Assembly (NCBI GenBank): GCA_910575035.1
Contig: CAJTDL010000001.1
Location: 186,001 to 250,000 of the forward strand
Direction of reading: 5' to 3'
Length of the DNA stretch: 64,000 nucleotides
DNA from: Lachnospiraceae bacterium
GTDB taxonomy: Bacteria; Bacillota; Clostridia; Lachnospirales; Lachnospiraceae
The position numbers were made by a program, and so were the translations under genes. Below the pieces are notes generated by a model. The model did not search any database, was not told the DNA's origin, and saw nothing but the letters and a program-made list of their open reading frames with translations. Position 1 is the first letter of the stretch. Each line of letters opens with the position of its first letter. Below, one piece after another: positions 49,665 through 58,194 of this stretch.

Positions 49665-49829
49665 TTAGCGAGAGTTCGGCAAGGAGTGGCGGGGGCGGGC
49701 GCTTGTATTGTGTGCAGAGGGTGATTGCCCGCCTGAATCAGCTAAAGTTGACAAGGGAAGGTTCCCTTGCCTGCGTGGGACTCGCGTTAATTTACCAATG
49801 TATGTGCAAGAGAAGTAGGAGGATGTTTC

Positions 49830-52634
49830 ATGAGAAATGCAAAAAACAAACAGATGCTGTGTATGCTGCTGACGGCAGCAATGGCTGTCCAGCCCATGAG
49901 TGCGTCGGCAGCTGCTGTGCAGCCAGAAGGGGAGTTGGGGGAAACTCAGGGAGTATTTGCTGAAGGGCAGGCAGCGTCAGAAGAAAACGCAGCGCTGGAA
50001 ACGGAAGGGAATATTCAGCTACAGGAGGCGGTGGCTGTGCCAGCGCTGCAAAATGGCGTGGCTGTGATTCCGGCGGGAAGTGATCTGAATGCTGTAAAAA
50101 TGATTTTGGCCAGGGCGCTGATCAGTAACTGTGAAGATTTCACAGAGGAAGAATTGCTGGGCATGGAATGGGAGTATTATTGTGAAGGCAAAACGAAAAT
50201 AGGCACTTGGGGCAATCGCAGCTGGGGATCTATTGGAGGTTTTGAAACGGAGACAGGGAAAGTTATCAAAACTGCCTACAAACATCCAGCATTGGCAGAA
50301 AATGGCAATGATGATTATCAGGTTCGCCTTGCAGGCACAGAGGCTGCGGTTACATTGTCCAAAAAAGCGGTATTAGATTCAGATATCATGCTGAATGAGG
50401 GCGTTTCTGTAAGCCTCCCTTATAGAGAGGATGGAAGTATTGATTATGAACTGCTTGGGCGGAACGTTTTTGAGGCAGTTGTTGCGCAGACTACACCAGA
50501 GCTGGCATTTGAAGATATAGCGATTGCGTATTATGCTACAGCAAAGACTGGCAGTGTGGGAAGTATAGGCAAGGACTGGGTGCCATTAAGCGGTGGCAAG
50601 GTATCTGGTTTAGAGTATAATGGTATTTTATCAGGTGACCATCAGATCCGGTTTAGCTGGGGTGGGAATGACGCTTATGCCGCAGCTTCAGCTGAGGTTA
50701 CTGTGACAATAACTGACCGGGCGGATGCGCCTTATGTGCAGAAGGATGTGGCTGACAGCGTGAAATTGCCTTTTAATGCGGATTTAACAGTAGATTATGA
50801 AGCATTGAAAGGAGATATTTTCCAGGCAGTAGTGGCAGAATCTGAAGTCCTGGCAGCAGACAATGTGACGGTTGAGTACTATGCTACGGCAAAGTCTGGC
50901 AGTGTGGGCAGCGTGGGGAAGAACTGGGCGCCGTTAAGTGGTGGTAAGGTATCTGGCCTGGAGTACCCTGGCATACCAGCAGGGATGCAGAAGATCCGTA
51001 TTTCCTGGCCTGGCAGCCAGGTTTATGCGCCTGCCGTTATTGAGGCGGATGTGGAAGTGCTGGAGCGGGAGCAGATGCAGTTTACCTTAAAGGATGCGCC
51101 CTATGAGGTGGGTATGGTGTTTACGGCAGACCAGGGATATGATTATAAGGCTACTGCCCAGGCGATTTACAATGCGGTGGTGTCATCTGCCAGCCCGGAA
51201 GTGCCGTATGAGGACATAAAGGTAGAGTATAACACAGACCGTACAGGGCTTACCCATACCAGCTATAAGCCTTTGGATGAGACAGATGTAACGGGACTGG
51301 TTAAATTTAAAGATGGCAGATGGGAAATCCGCATTTCCTGTGGTGACACGGCAGAATACCGCGGGAATGCCGTTACCGTGGAGGTGACGGTCAGCGATAA
51401 CCGTATTGCCAGCACCGTAGTGGTGAAGGAAGGAGCTTCTTTTAACTATAATATGGATCCAGCTGTTATGGAACAGGCGATTTTTGACAGTGTGATTGAC
51501 TGGGGAAGCTCTGAACTGCCCGCCAAAGAGACACTGAGCCTGGCGGATTTTGAGATTAAATATAAGGCGCAGATTGACGTTTTGGATAATAGATTTGACA
51601 CTGGCAAGTTAAGCGGCCTTCTGGGCAAGATACCTGGGCTGGAAGGCGTAGGCGGCAGCATGGAGGATATTTCAGGAAGCTTAGGAGAAAGTACCAAACG
51701 CTGGATGGCAATCCAAGGCGGGGAATATCTGGGCATTCCCTATGCACCGATGGGGGCTGGGGAGCATCAGGTACAGATTACATATAAGGGGAATGCAGAG
51801 TACCGCCCGTCAGATGCTGCAGCAGGCAGTGTTACTGTCAACAAAGCAAAGGTAAAGGTCCGTGTGAATTCTGCCAATATTTATGCCGACCAGACATTGC
51901 CCGAAGGGTTTATCACTACGGATCCTGCAGACAAATTTGATTTTTATACAATTTATGCGGGCGCAACCAGCAATGTAAACCTGGGGATCTATCTGGATCT
52001 GCCAGATAAGTATGACAATAACAAGCTTATTGGGGTGATTGACCCTATTGTAGAGAAGATTGCAGGCAGAAGCTTCAGCAAAATGCTGCAGGATGGCATT
52101 ACATTAGGGGAACTGCGCTCTTTATTTGACAGCACAGAGCTTTTGGAACTGTTGGATAAATTAGGCGTGGATACAGGGGCTTTCGGGCAGATACTGAAGG
52201 TATTAAATGCTATGCCGTCCATCGCGGATGGGGTGCGTATTGGATTTGGTGCACCAAACCGCGCTGGGCTGTATGGGGTAACCGTAATTACAGATAACAA
52301 GAACTACAATACAGGCGTAGGTGTTGGGGCATTGTTGCTTAAAATGCGTTTATCTGGAGTAAAGCTGACCTGGAACCAGAGCCTGGGAAGCAAGATCAGT
52401 GCAGCTGAAGCTAAGGAGTTTGATTTCGGGGCAACCTTGTCTTCTAACGGGGATGTGACAATTGGCCAGGGAAGCGTACATTATCTGTATTCTGGATTTA
52501 CCAGTAAATGGAAGGTTTATTCCAGCACCACTACGCCGCCTACAGAGCCAGGGCGTTATACAATGACGGTTGTTACTTTAGGCGGGAACTATCAGGCAGC
52601 GCCAATTACGCGTTCTTTCCAGATTACAAAATAA
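49830..52634 (+). CDS. Secreted protein with repeated Ig-like modules
   Basis: A 934-residue protein with a signal peptide (residues 1-28, ending SASA-A), ATG 49830 after AGGAGG. After a unique segment it has four modules of about 105 residues. Two of them (about residues 185-298 and 300-412) are close copies sharing ATAK.GSVGS.GK.W.PLSGGKVSGLEY. A third (about 415-530) and a fourth (about 530-670) are diverged. Each has a VDYE.L...IF.AVV-like helix followed by a YYATA-type strand. The C-terminal 250 residues are unrelated to the modules. No LPXTG or S-layer anchor is visible. Function unknown, probably a surface or secreted adhesin-like protein. Confidence 0.8.
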   Translation: MRNAKNKQMLCMLLTAAMAVQPMSASAAAVQPEGELGETQGVFAEGQAASEENAALETEGNIQLQEAVAVPALQNGVAVIPAGSDLNAVKMILARALISNCEDFTEEELLGMEWEYYCEGKTKIGTWGNRSWGSIGGFETETGKVIKTAYKHPALAENGNDDYQVRLAGTEAAVTLSKKAVLDSDIMLNEGVSVSLPYREDGSIDYELLGRNVFEAVVAQTTPELAFEDIAIAYYATAKTGSVGSIGKDWVPLSGGKVSGLEYNGILSGDHQIRFSWGGNDAYAAASAEVTVTITDRADAPYVQKDVADSVKLPFNADLTVDYEALKGDIFQAVVAESEVLAADNVTVEYYATAKSGSVGSVGKNWAPLSGGKVSGLEYPGIPAGMQKIRISWPGSQVYAPAVIEADVEVLEREQMQFTLKDAPYEVGMVFTADQGYDYKATAQAIYNAVVSSASPEVPYEDIKVEYNTDRTGLTHTSYKPLDETDVTGLVKFKDGRWEIRISCGDTAEYRGNAVTVEVTVSDNRIASTVVVKEGASFNYNMDPAVMEQAIFDSVIDWGSSELPAKETLSLADFEIKYKAQIDVLDNRFDTGKLSGLLGKIPGLEGVGGSMEDISGSLGESTKRWMAIQGGEYLGIPYAPMGAGEHQVQITYKGNAEYRPSDAAAGSVTVNKAKVKVRVNSANIYADQTLPEGFITTDPADKFDFYTIYAGATSNVNLGIYLDLPDKYDNNKLIGVIDPIVEKIAGRSFSKMLQDGITLGELRSLFDSTELLELLDKLGVDTGAFGQILKVLNAMPSIADGVRIGFGAPNRAGLYGVTVITDNKNYNTGVGVGALLLKMRLSGVKLTWNQSLGSKISAAEAKEFDFGATLSSNGDVTIGQGSVHYLYSGFTSKWKVYSSTTTPPTEPGRYTMTVVTLGGNYQAAPITRSFQITK

Positions 52635-52670
52635 TCAGGGAAGCGCCTATCGGAATGTAATGAGGTTAGG

Positions 52671-52714
52671 ATCAGGAGAAGGCCATGTGGGAGCATGGTT
52701 CTTCTCCTGATTTT
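52671..52714 (+). terminator. Terminator after the secreted repeat-module protein
   Basis: ATCAGGAGAAG (52671-52681) and CTTCTCCTGAT (52701-52711) form a perfect 11-bp stem followed by TTTA. Confidence 0.85.
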
Positions 52715-52770
52715 ATGTTGTGGGGAATATATTAGCTTGCATAGGGATTTGGTTATTGCTGTTTGTGGCC

Positions 52771-52917
52771 AATGTCAGTATAAGGGATGCTGCAGACGGG
52801 GAGGTGTATGTTGGGGATTTTAATGGCAGGCGTTAGGGGGGCTAAGCGTCCGTCAGGGCAAGGCCGGGGCATAAGGGGCTGCCCCCTGTTTGTCAATCCC
52901 TTTAGTTACTGACATTG
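52771..52917 (+). mobile_element. Type B element
   Basis: A 147-bp element with ends CAATGTCAGTATAAGGG and CCCTTTAGTTACTGACATTG as imperfect inverted repeats, and the internal block GCTAAGCGTCCGTCAGGG shared with other B copies. It directly abuts ATTCATGG, the inner part of a type A terminus. Confidence 0.65.
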
Positions 52918-53057
52918 ATTCATGGCTCAGGAATGCGCCAGACTGCGCATTCCGTGAGAATATGATTCAGGAGTGAGGGGCGGTTTTTGTGAAACAAAAC
53001 TTTAAATTTCCTCCCGAATTGTTGCTATGAGCAGCTCCAGGCCGTGAATCGTAACCT
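52918..53057 (+). mobile_element. Type A element, left terminus interrupted by a type B element
   Basis: From ATTCATGGCTCAGGAATGCG (52918) to CAGGCCGTGAATCGTAAC (53057) the sequence follows the type A copy at 4660 closely. It includes TTCCGTGAGAATATGATTCAGG, GAGTGAGGGGCGGTTTTTG and GAATTGTTGCTATGAGC. Its first six bases (GTTACT) are displaced to the other side of the B element. The remainder of 53058-53325 has no supported gene. Confidence 0.7.
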
Positions 53058-53325
53058 TTGGTTATTTAAGAAATGTATTTTGGTTATTTTAGGTATTTTC
53101 AAAATCAATATTTTGGTATATCATAAGGACAGTGTTTTTGCGTATTGGCGGAGCCGCATATGTTTCTGGCACTTATGGGAGATAGGGAATGCCTTGGAGG
53201 ATGTGCAGGGCTCTGGTTAAATGGTTTTGGCCCTTATGGGATATGGGGAATGCTTTTGGAAAATATGTGATAATGGAGAAAGGATGGCAGAAGGGGGAGG
53301 GATATGCCATGGAGGAAAATGCAAT

Positions 53326-54324
53326 ATGGATAAATGGAAAATGAGGCAGTCTCTGCTCTTATTGCTGACAGCTGCGATTTGGGGGGCTGCGTTTGTGGCA
53401 CAGAGCGTGGGGATGGATTATGTGGAGCCATTAACTTTTAATTGTATTAGGTCTTTGCTGGGGGGGATAGTTTTGCTCCCATGTATCTGGTTTTTGGGCA
53501 GGCATGGGGAGCAGAAGGATAAGGGGCATTTTTCAGGTACTGGAGACAGCAGAAAAGGCAATGGATCGGGGAAGAAGGCTCAAGGGGAAAAAGGGGGGAA
53601 CAGGGAATTGATGGCAGGGGGCGTGGCCTGTGGATTGCTTCTGTGCCTGGCAAGCAATTTCCAGCAGTTTGGGATTGCGTATACTTCTGTGGGGAAGGCA
53701 GGATTTATTACTGCATTGTATATTGTGATCGTGCCAATCCTGGGGCTTTTCTTCCATAAGAAATGCAGGCCGCTGATCTGGCTGGGTGTGTGTTTGGCAT
53801 TGGTAGGGCTTTACTTTTTGTGTATGGCAGGTGCGGATGCGCAGGCAGCAGCAGACAGGATTTTGCCAGGGATCCCTATAGGGAAGGGAGACTTTCTGGT
53901 ATTTGTCTGCGCCCTTTTGTTTTCAGTCCATATTTTGGCTATTGATTATTTTACAGAGCGGGTGGATGGGGTCAAAATGTCCTGTATCCAGTTTTGGGTC
54001 TGTGGGATTTTGTCTGGGATTGGGATGCTTTTGACAGAGGAGCCCCGTATGGCAGAAATATGGATGGCATGGCAGCCGCTATTGTATGCAGGCGTAATGT
54101 CCTGCGGCGTGGCTTATACACTGCAGATTGTGGGGCAAAAGGGGATGGATCCCACAGTGGCGTCCCTGATCCTTAGCCTGGAATCTGTGATATCGGCTTT
54201 GGCAGGGCTGGTGATCCTGGGGCAGAGGCTGTCCTGGCAGGAGCTGCTGGGATGTGTACTGATGTTTGCGGCGATTATATTGGCGCAGGTTGCAGGGAAA
54301 GAAAAGGGGGAAACAGTCCCTTAA
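53326..54324 (+). CDS. EamA/DMT-family transporter
   Basis: A 332-residue membrane protein with ten predicted helices in two EamA repeats. The first starts LLLLLTAAIWGAAFVAQSVGMDYVEPLTFNCIRSLLGG and the second at about residue 185 with KGDFLVFVCALLFSVHILAIDY. ATG 53326 follows GGAGGAAAATGCAAT; the longer frame to 53221 lacks a site. A basic Gly/Lys-rich loop (about residues 65-95) separates helices 2 and 3 and is unusually long. The substrate is unknown; family members export amino acids, sugars or metabolites. Confidence 0.9.
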   Translation: MDKWKMRQSLLLLLTAAIWGAAFVAQSVGMDYVEPLTFNCIRSLLGGIVLLPCIWFLGRHGEQKDKGHFSGTGDSRKGNGSGKKAQGEKGGNRELMAGGVACGLLLCLASNFQQFGIAYTSVGKAGFITALYIVIVPILGLFFHKKCRPLIWLGVCLALVGLYFLCMAGADAQAAADRILPGIPIGKGDFLVFVCALLFSVHILAIDYFTERVDGVKMSCIQFWVCGILSGIGMLLTEEPRMAEIWMAWQPLLYAGVMSCGVAYTLQIVGQKGMDPTVASLILSLESVISALAGLVILGQRLSWQELLGCVLMFAAIILAQVAGKEKGETVP

Positions 54325-54459
54325 AACCAAGAAGCCTTAAGAGGCAGGCCTGAGAAGGCGGGGGAAAGGGATGGTTAAGGCTATAGGGACTGTGAAGGAA
54401 GATGGGGCTGGGATAAGAAGCAGGCGGCATAATAGTGAGTATGAGAGGAAGGGCTATAT

Positions 54460-55449
54460 ATGAGACTTGGAATAGGAAAAAAGAAGGCTTATAAAAGGGC
54501 AAAATGGTGTTTGGCAGTTGCGGCAGCGGCCATGATTGGCATGGCAGGATGTAAGGATAAGGAAGCGAATGAGAACCAGCAGGCCTTTCGCGAGCTTGGA
54601 ATCAATAAAATGGATGAAGGGAATTATGAGGAGGCAGTGGATGCTTTCCAGAATGCATTGGACCAGTCCCAGGCAGTTGTAGGGGATATGGAGATTGACA
54701 TTTGCTATTATAAGGCTACGGCGCAGTATAACAGCGGCGATGTAGATGGGGCGGTCACCACTTGCACAGCTGTTATTGATTATGATAAAAAGGATGCCAA
54801 GGCATATTTTTTAAGGGGGACTATTTATCTGAAGGAAGGAGAGGGGAAAAAAGGACTGGAGGACTATAACCAGGCTTTTCAATATTGCAAGGATGATTTG
54901 GGGATGTATATTTCGGCTTATGAGAACCTGATGGGGGCTGGATATGAGAATGAAGCTCAGGGAATTTTAGAGGATGCTACGAAAATTAAGGGGGATAAGC
55001 CAGAAGAATGCAGGGAAAGAGGATATGCCTACTTTTTGCAGGGGTATTATGAGAATGCACGGCGGGAATTGGATCAGGCCATCAATCAGGGGGATGATAA
55101 GGCGCTGCTGTATCTGGCGCAGGTATATGAGGCGCAGGGGGAGGACAAACGGGCGCAGCCCTTATATGAGAGCTATATCGAAAAAAACAGCACGGATGTA
55201 GTGGCATTGACCCAGTTGGGGGAGATACAGCTGAAAGCTGAGAAATATGAGCAGGCGCTGTCATTTTTTCAAAAAGCATTAGAGGCAGATGGGGAGGGGC
55301 ATCAGCAGCGGCTTCGGAGGAATGAGGTCATCGCCTACGAGAAGATGTCAGATTTTGCAACGGCAAGGGAGAAAATGGAGGCGTATATTGAGGATTATCC
55401 AGAGGATGAGGAAGCCTTGCGGGAGTATGGATTTTTGCAGACACGGTGA
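54460..55449 (+). CDS. TPR-repeat lipoprotein
   Basis: A 329-residue protein with an N-terminal lipoprotein signal ending in the lipobox AGC (GMAGCKDKE, Cys near residue 31). The rest consists of TPR helices: ELGINKMDEGNYEEAVDAFQNAL, YKATAQYNSGDVDGAVTTCTAVI, AKAYFLRGTIYLKEG, and so on to VALTQLGEIQLKAEKYEQALSFFQKAL. It should be anchored on the outer face of the membrane and mediate protein interactions. It sits 135 bp after the transporter gene and may be co-transcribed. Partner unknown. Confidence 0.88.
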   Translation: MRLGIGKKKAYKRAKWCLAVAAAAMIGMAGCKDKEANENQQAFRELGINKMDEGNYEEAVDAFQNALDQSQAVVGDMEIDICYYKATAQYNSGDVDGAVTTCTAVIDYDKKDAKAYFLRGTIYLKEGEGKKGLEDYNQAFQYCKDDLGMYISAYENLMGAGYENEAQGILEDATKIKGDKPEECRERGYAYFLQGYYENARRELDQAINQGDDKALLYLAQVYEAQGEDKRAQPLYESYIEKNSTDVVALTQLGEIQLKAEKYEQALSFFQKALEADGEGHQQRLRRNEVIAYEKMSDFATAREKMEAYIEDYPEDEEALREYGFLQTR

Positions 55450-55488
55450 GAATATTTTAAGAAGTATCCCAATAGATAGCAGGCGGAC

Positions 55489-56214
55489 TTAGTGATAAGC
55501 CTGCCTGTATGGGTAGCTGAAAATTATCTTTCCATCCTGTAATTCGTGCAGAAGGCCATTTGCTGTGCATACAGCGATATAATGTTCGTATTCGGATATG
55601 TCGTTTCTCTTTTTGACTGAGCCGGCCACGTCGTATGCGGAAATAAATTCAGTATCTTCGGTTGCAAAGCCCTGGCAGATGCAGCCTTTTCCGGTTCCGT
55701 CTTCTAACTCAATTTCACATAGGCGGTAAATAGTATAGGGAATCAGGTTTTGGCGTTGGTGAATGAGCATGGCAATCACTTCGTTGATACTTTGTTGATA
55801 GGAAAAGCCATAATTGCCTTTGATTAGATAAAGGGCCTTGTCTTGGACAATCCACTTTTTCCACAATTCACCCTGGGCGGATGCGCTGGCGAAAAATATA
55901 GTTTTATGGCGCAGGCTTAGCACACCATGAGCTATGGTTCCCTCTGGGGAAAATTGCAGCCCGCCTTTCTCGTCTTTGTAATTGTTTGTGAAAAGATCCA
56001 CTTTTTCCTAGGAGAGGGGATGTTTGACAGGATTGATCCAGTAGTGGTCAGTCAAGGAAAACCCCAGATTGCTTGCCAGATAATTTTGGGCAGTTGGAAT
56101 GCCATTGCTGGATAAGACTTTTCGGATTTTTCCCTGGCTTATGGGCACAGCCTGCCGCATCCACCAGCCAGGGCAGAGTCTTTTCCGAAAAAAAGACATC
56201 GAAGTCTGCTGCAA
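55489..56214 (-). pseudogene. HipA-like gene interrupted by one in-frame stop
   Basis: Two minus-strand pieces, 56214-56011 and 56007-55489, are in the same frame and are separated only by TAG at 56010-56008. The first ends LGFSLTDHYWINPVKHPLS and the second continues EKVDLFTNNYKDEKGG. In HipA-like proteins the pattern is LSLSDQYWI.P.....L.W.D.N.F, so the stop most likely replaces a tryptophan codon (TGG to TAG). Later parts keep WKKWIVQDKALYLIKG and SINEVIAMLI, the ATP-binding kinase-like start of HipA. The N-terminus also seems shortened and the C-terminus is short for the family. It was probably a toxin or kinase-like regulator and is now inactive. Confidence 0.7.
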
Positions 56215-56314
56215 AATCTGTAAAAGGGAAGTAAGAGGGAGACAAAGAGGTATTTTTAGGGTATAATGGGAACACCTATAGTTTGCCTATTTTGTAAAGG
56301 AGATACAAAAGCAG

Positions 56315-57787
56315 ATGGATGAAAAGTTAGAAATTGCCATAGAGCAGTTAAGGCAGGGGGAACAGCAGGGATTTCAGATTTTGTATGACCAAACCCATAA
56401 TTATGTTTTGATGCAGGCACGTGCCTTGCTGAAAAATGAGGCAGATGTCCATGATTTGGTTCAGGAAGTGTATTTTAATGCGTACCGTTCTATTGGTTCC
56501 CTTCAGGAGAATAAGAAGGTCTATGCATGGCTGGGGGGCATTGCCTTCCGCCAGGCTACGAAGATTTTACGGAAACAAAAGGATATCCCAATTGGGGAGG
56601 AAGAAACAGCCTTTGACACCATGATTGAATTGGACGAGGATATCCAGCCAGAACACGCATTGGATAAGAAGGAATCCGCACAGATTTTAAGGGAAATGCT
56701 GGAGGAACTGCCAGAATTGCAGAAAGCGGCATTGTTGGCGTATTATTATGATGAGATGAGCGTTGGGGAAATTGCCAAGGCTTTTTCCAGCAGTGAAGGA
56801 ACTATCAAGAGCCGTTTGAATTATGCCAGGAAGAACCTGAAAAAGGCTATCCAGGAGCGGGAAGAAAGAGATGGAATCAAGTTGCATAGCTTTAGTTTGC
56901 CATTATTGCTGCTTGCATTTCAGGTTTATGCCGGGGAATGCGTGATGGGCGAGCAGATGGTTAGCGGTATTTTCCAGGGAGTGTGCCAAAGGATTGGGAA
57001 TATGGCGGCAGGGCAGGCATATCCTAATCAGCCGTCTGGCCACAAGCCTCAGAACCCAACCAGCCAGGTAGCACAGAATACGTCCAGCACAGCCATGGAT
57101 AAGATGGGAGGAACCCAGCAGGCGATTGGCAAGGCGGCAGGGAAAATAGCGGCTGGCAGCGCCAAGGGAGGCATTCCTGCAAAGGCGATATTGTTTGTTG
57201 CATCGGCTGTGGGTGCAGTTTCCATTGGGGCTGGGATTGCGGGATATGGGCTGATGCATAAAAATGGGGCTTCCCAGGGAGGAATTGAAGCAGGGCAGAG
57301 GCAGGTTATTTCTGAGCTGGGCGCATTGAATCCAGGAATCTCCAATGCTGTGCAGGGAGTGGCCGTAGAAATCAATGGAATAGAGGAAAAGGCAGCAAAG
57401 GCAAAGGAGGTAAAAGAAAAGGCTGAGGCATTAAAGAAGAAAAAAGCAAAAAAGAAAAAGGAAGAAGCCAAGAAAGCAGCAGAGGCAGCGGAAGCGGCAT
57501 CTTCAGTGGAAGCGCAGCCAGATTCAGAGATGGCAGCGGCACCGGCTCCAGAGCCTGTGACAGAGACAGCTGCGCCATCTGTGCAGCAGCCTCAAACGCC
57601 AGAGCCGACGCCGGAGCCAGAGCAGCCAGCGCCAGAACCAGCGCCAGAGCAGCCAGCGCCAGAACCAGCGCCAGAGCAGCCAGCACCAGAACCCACTCCA
57701 GAGCCAGAGCCGGCTCCAGAGCCAACACCTGAGAATACAGACGACGGATGGGGGAACCAGGCGCCCGATTTGACGATAGAAGAATAA
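56315..57787 (+). CDS. Sigma-70 family (ECF-type) sigma factor with membrane and Pro/Glu-rich C-terminal extension
   Basis: ATG 56315 follows AAAGGAGA. Residues about 1-180 are an ECF sigma factor. Region 2 is VLMQARALLKNEADVHDLVQEVYFNAY; region 4 is ELPELQKAALLAYYYDEMSVGEIAKAFSSSEGTIKSRLNYARKNL. The remaining 310 residues are unlike a normal sigma factor (about 170-190 residues). They comprise a hydrophobic LPLLLLAFQVYAGE stretch, a Gln/Ser-rich linker, a clear transmembrane helix (about 288-312; LFVASAVGAVSIGAGIAGYG), a Lys/Ala coiled coil and a PEQPAPEPAPEQP-type tail. A sigma factor tethered to the membrane may be controlled by release or by sensing at the envelope. A tandem-repeat array and a secreted PPC protein gene follow. 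Confidence 0.88.
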   Translation: MDEKLEIAIEQLRQGEQQGFQILYDQTHNYVLMQARALLKNEADVHDLVQEVYFNAYRSIGSLQENKKVYAWLGGIAFRQATKILRKQKDIPIGEEETAFDTMIELDEDIQPEHALDKKESAQILREMLEELPELQKAALLAYYYDEMSVGEIAKAFSSSEGTIKSRLNYARKNLKKAIQEREERDGIKLHSFSLPLLLLAFQVYAGECVMGEQMVSGIFQGVCQRIGNMAAGQAYPNQPSGHKPQNPTSQVAQNTSSTAMDKMGGTQQAIGKAAGKIAAGSAKGGIPAKAILFVASAVGAVSIGAGIAGYGLMHKNGASQGGIEAGQRQVISELGALNPGISNAVQGVAVEINGIEEKAAKAKEVKEKAEALKKKKAKKKKEEAKKAAEAAEAASSVEAQPDSEMAAAPAPEPVTETAAPSVQQPQTPEPTPEPEQPAPEPAPEQPAPEPAPEQPAPEPTPEPEPAPEPTPENTDDGWGNQAPDLTIEE

Positions 57788-57808
57788 ATTTTCCAGAGGA
57801 AGCTCCGT

Positions 57809-58150
57809 TGTGCTTATAAGTGAAGGCAAAAAAGAAATAATTCCCAGAAAGGTAAAACCAAATGTAAACCCGCTGGTACTTATAAGTGAAAACAAAAAAA
57901 AGGGAAAATTTCCGAAAAAGTAAAACCAAATGTAAACCCGCTGGTACTTATAAGTGAAAACAAAAAAAAGGGAAAATTCCCGAAAAAGTAAAACCAAATG
58001 TAAACCCGCTGGTACTTATAAGTGAAACAAAAAAAGGGAAAATTCCCGAAAAAGTAAAACCAAATGTAAACCCGCTGGTACTTATAAGTGAAACAAAAAA
58101 AGGGAAAATTCCCGAAAAAGTAAAACCAATGGGAAGCCAACAGGTACTTA
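57809..58150. repeat. 66-68-bp tandem repeat array between the sigma factor and PPC genes
   Basis: Units start with the GGTACTTATAAGTG block (variant in the first and last copy) at 57809, 57875, 57943, 58011, 58077 and 58143, at spacings of 66, 68, 68, 66 and 66 bp. Each contains the perfect 10-bp palindrome ACTTATAAGT, a GGGAA-AA-TTCCC inverted repeat, and AAGTAAAACCAAATGTAAACCCGCT. The array fills nearly the whole gap of 407 bp. Confidence 0.95.
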
Positions 58151-58194
58151 TAAGCAGGGACAACAAAAAAGCAAAGGAAAGTGAGGAACAAATT

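Noticed and set aside
57809-58150. CRISPR array
   Set aside because: The whole 66-68-bp unit repeats, so there are no unique spacers, and no cas genes are near.
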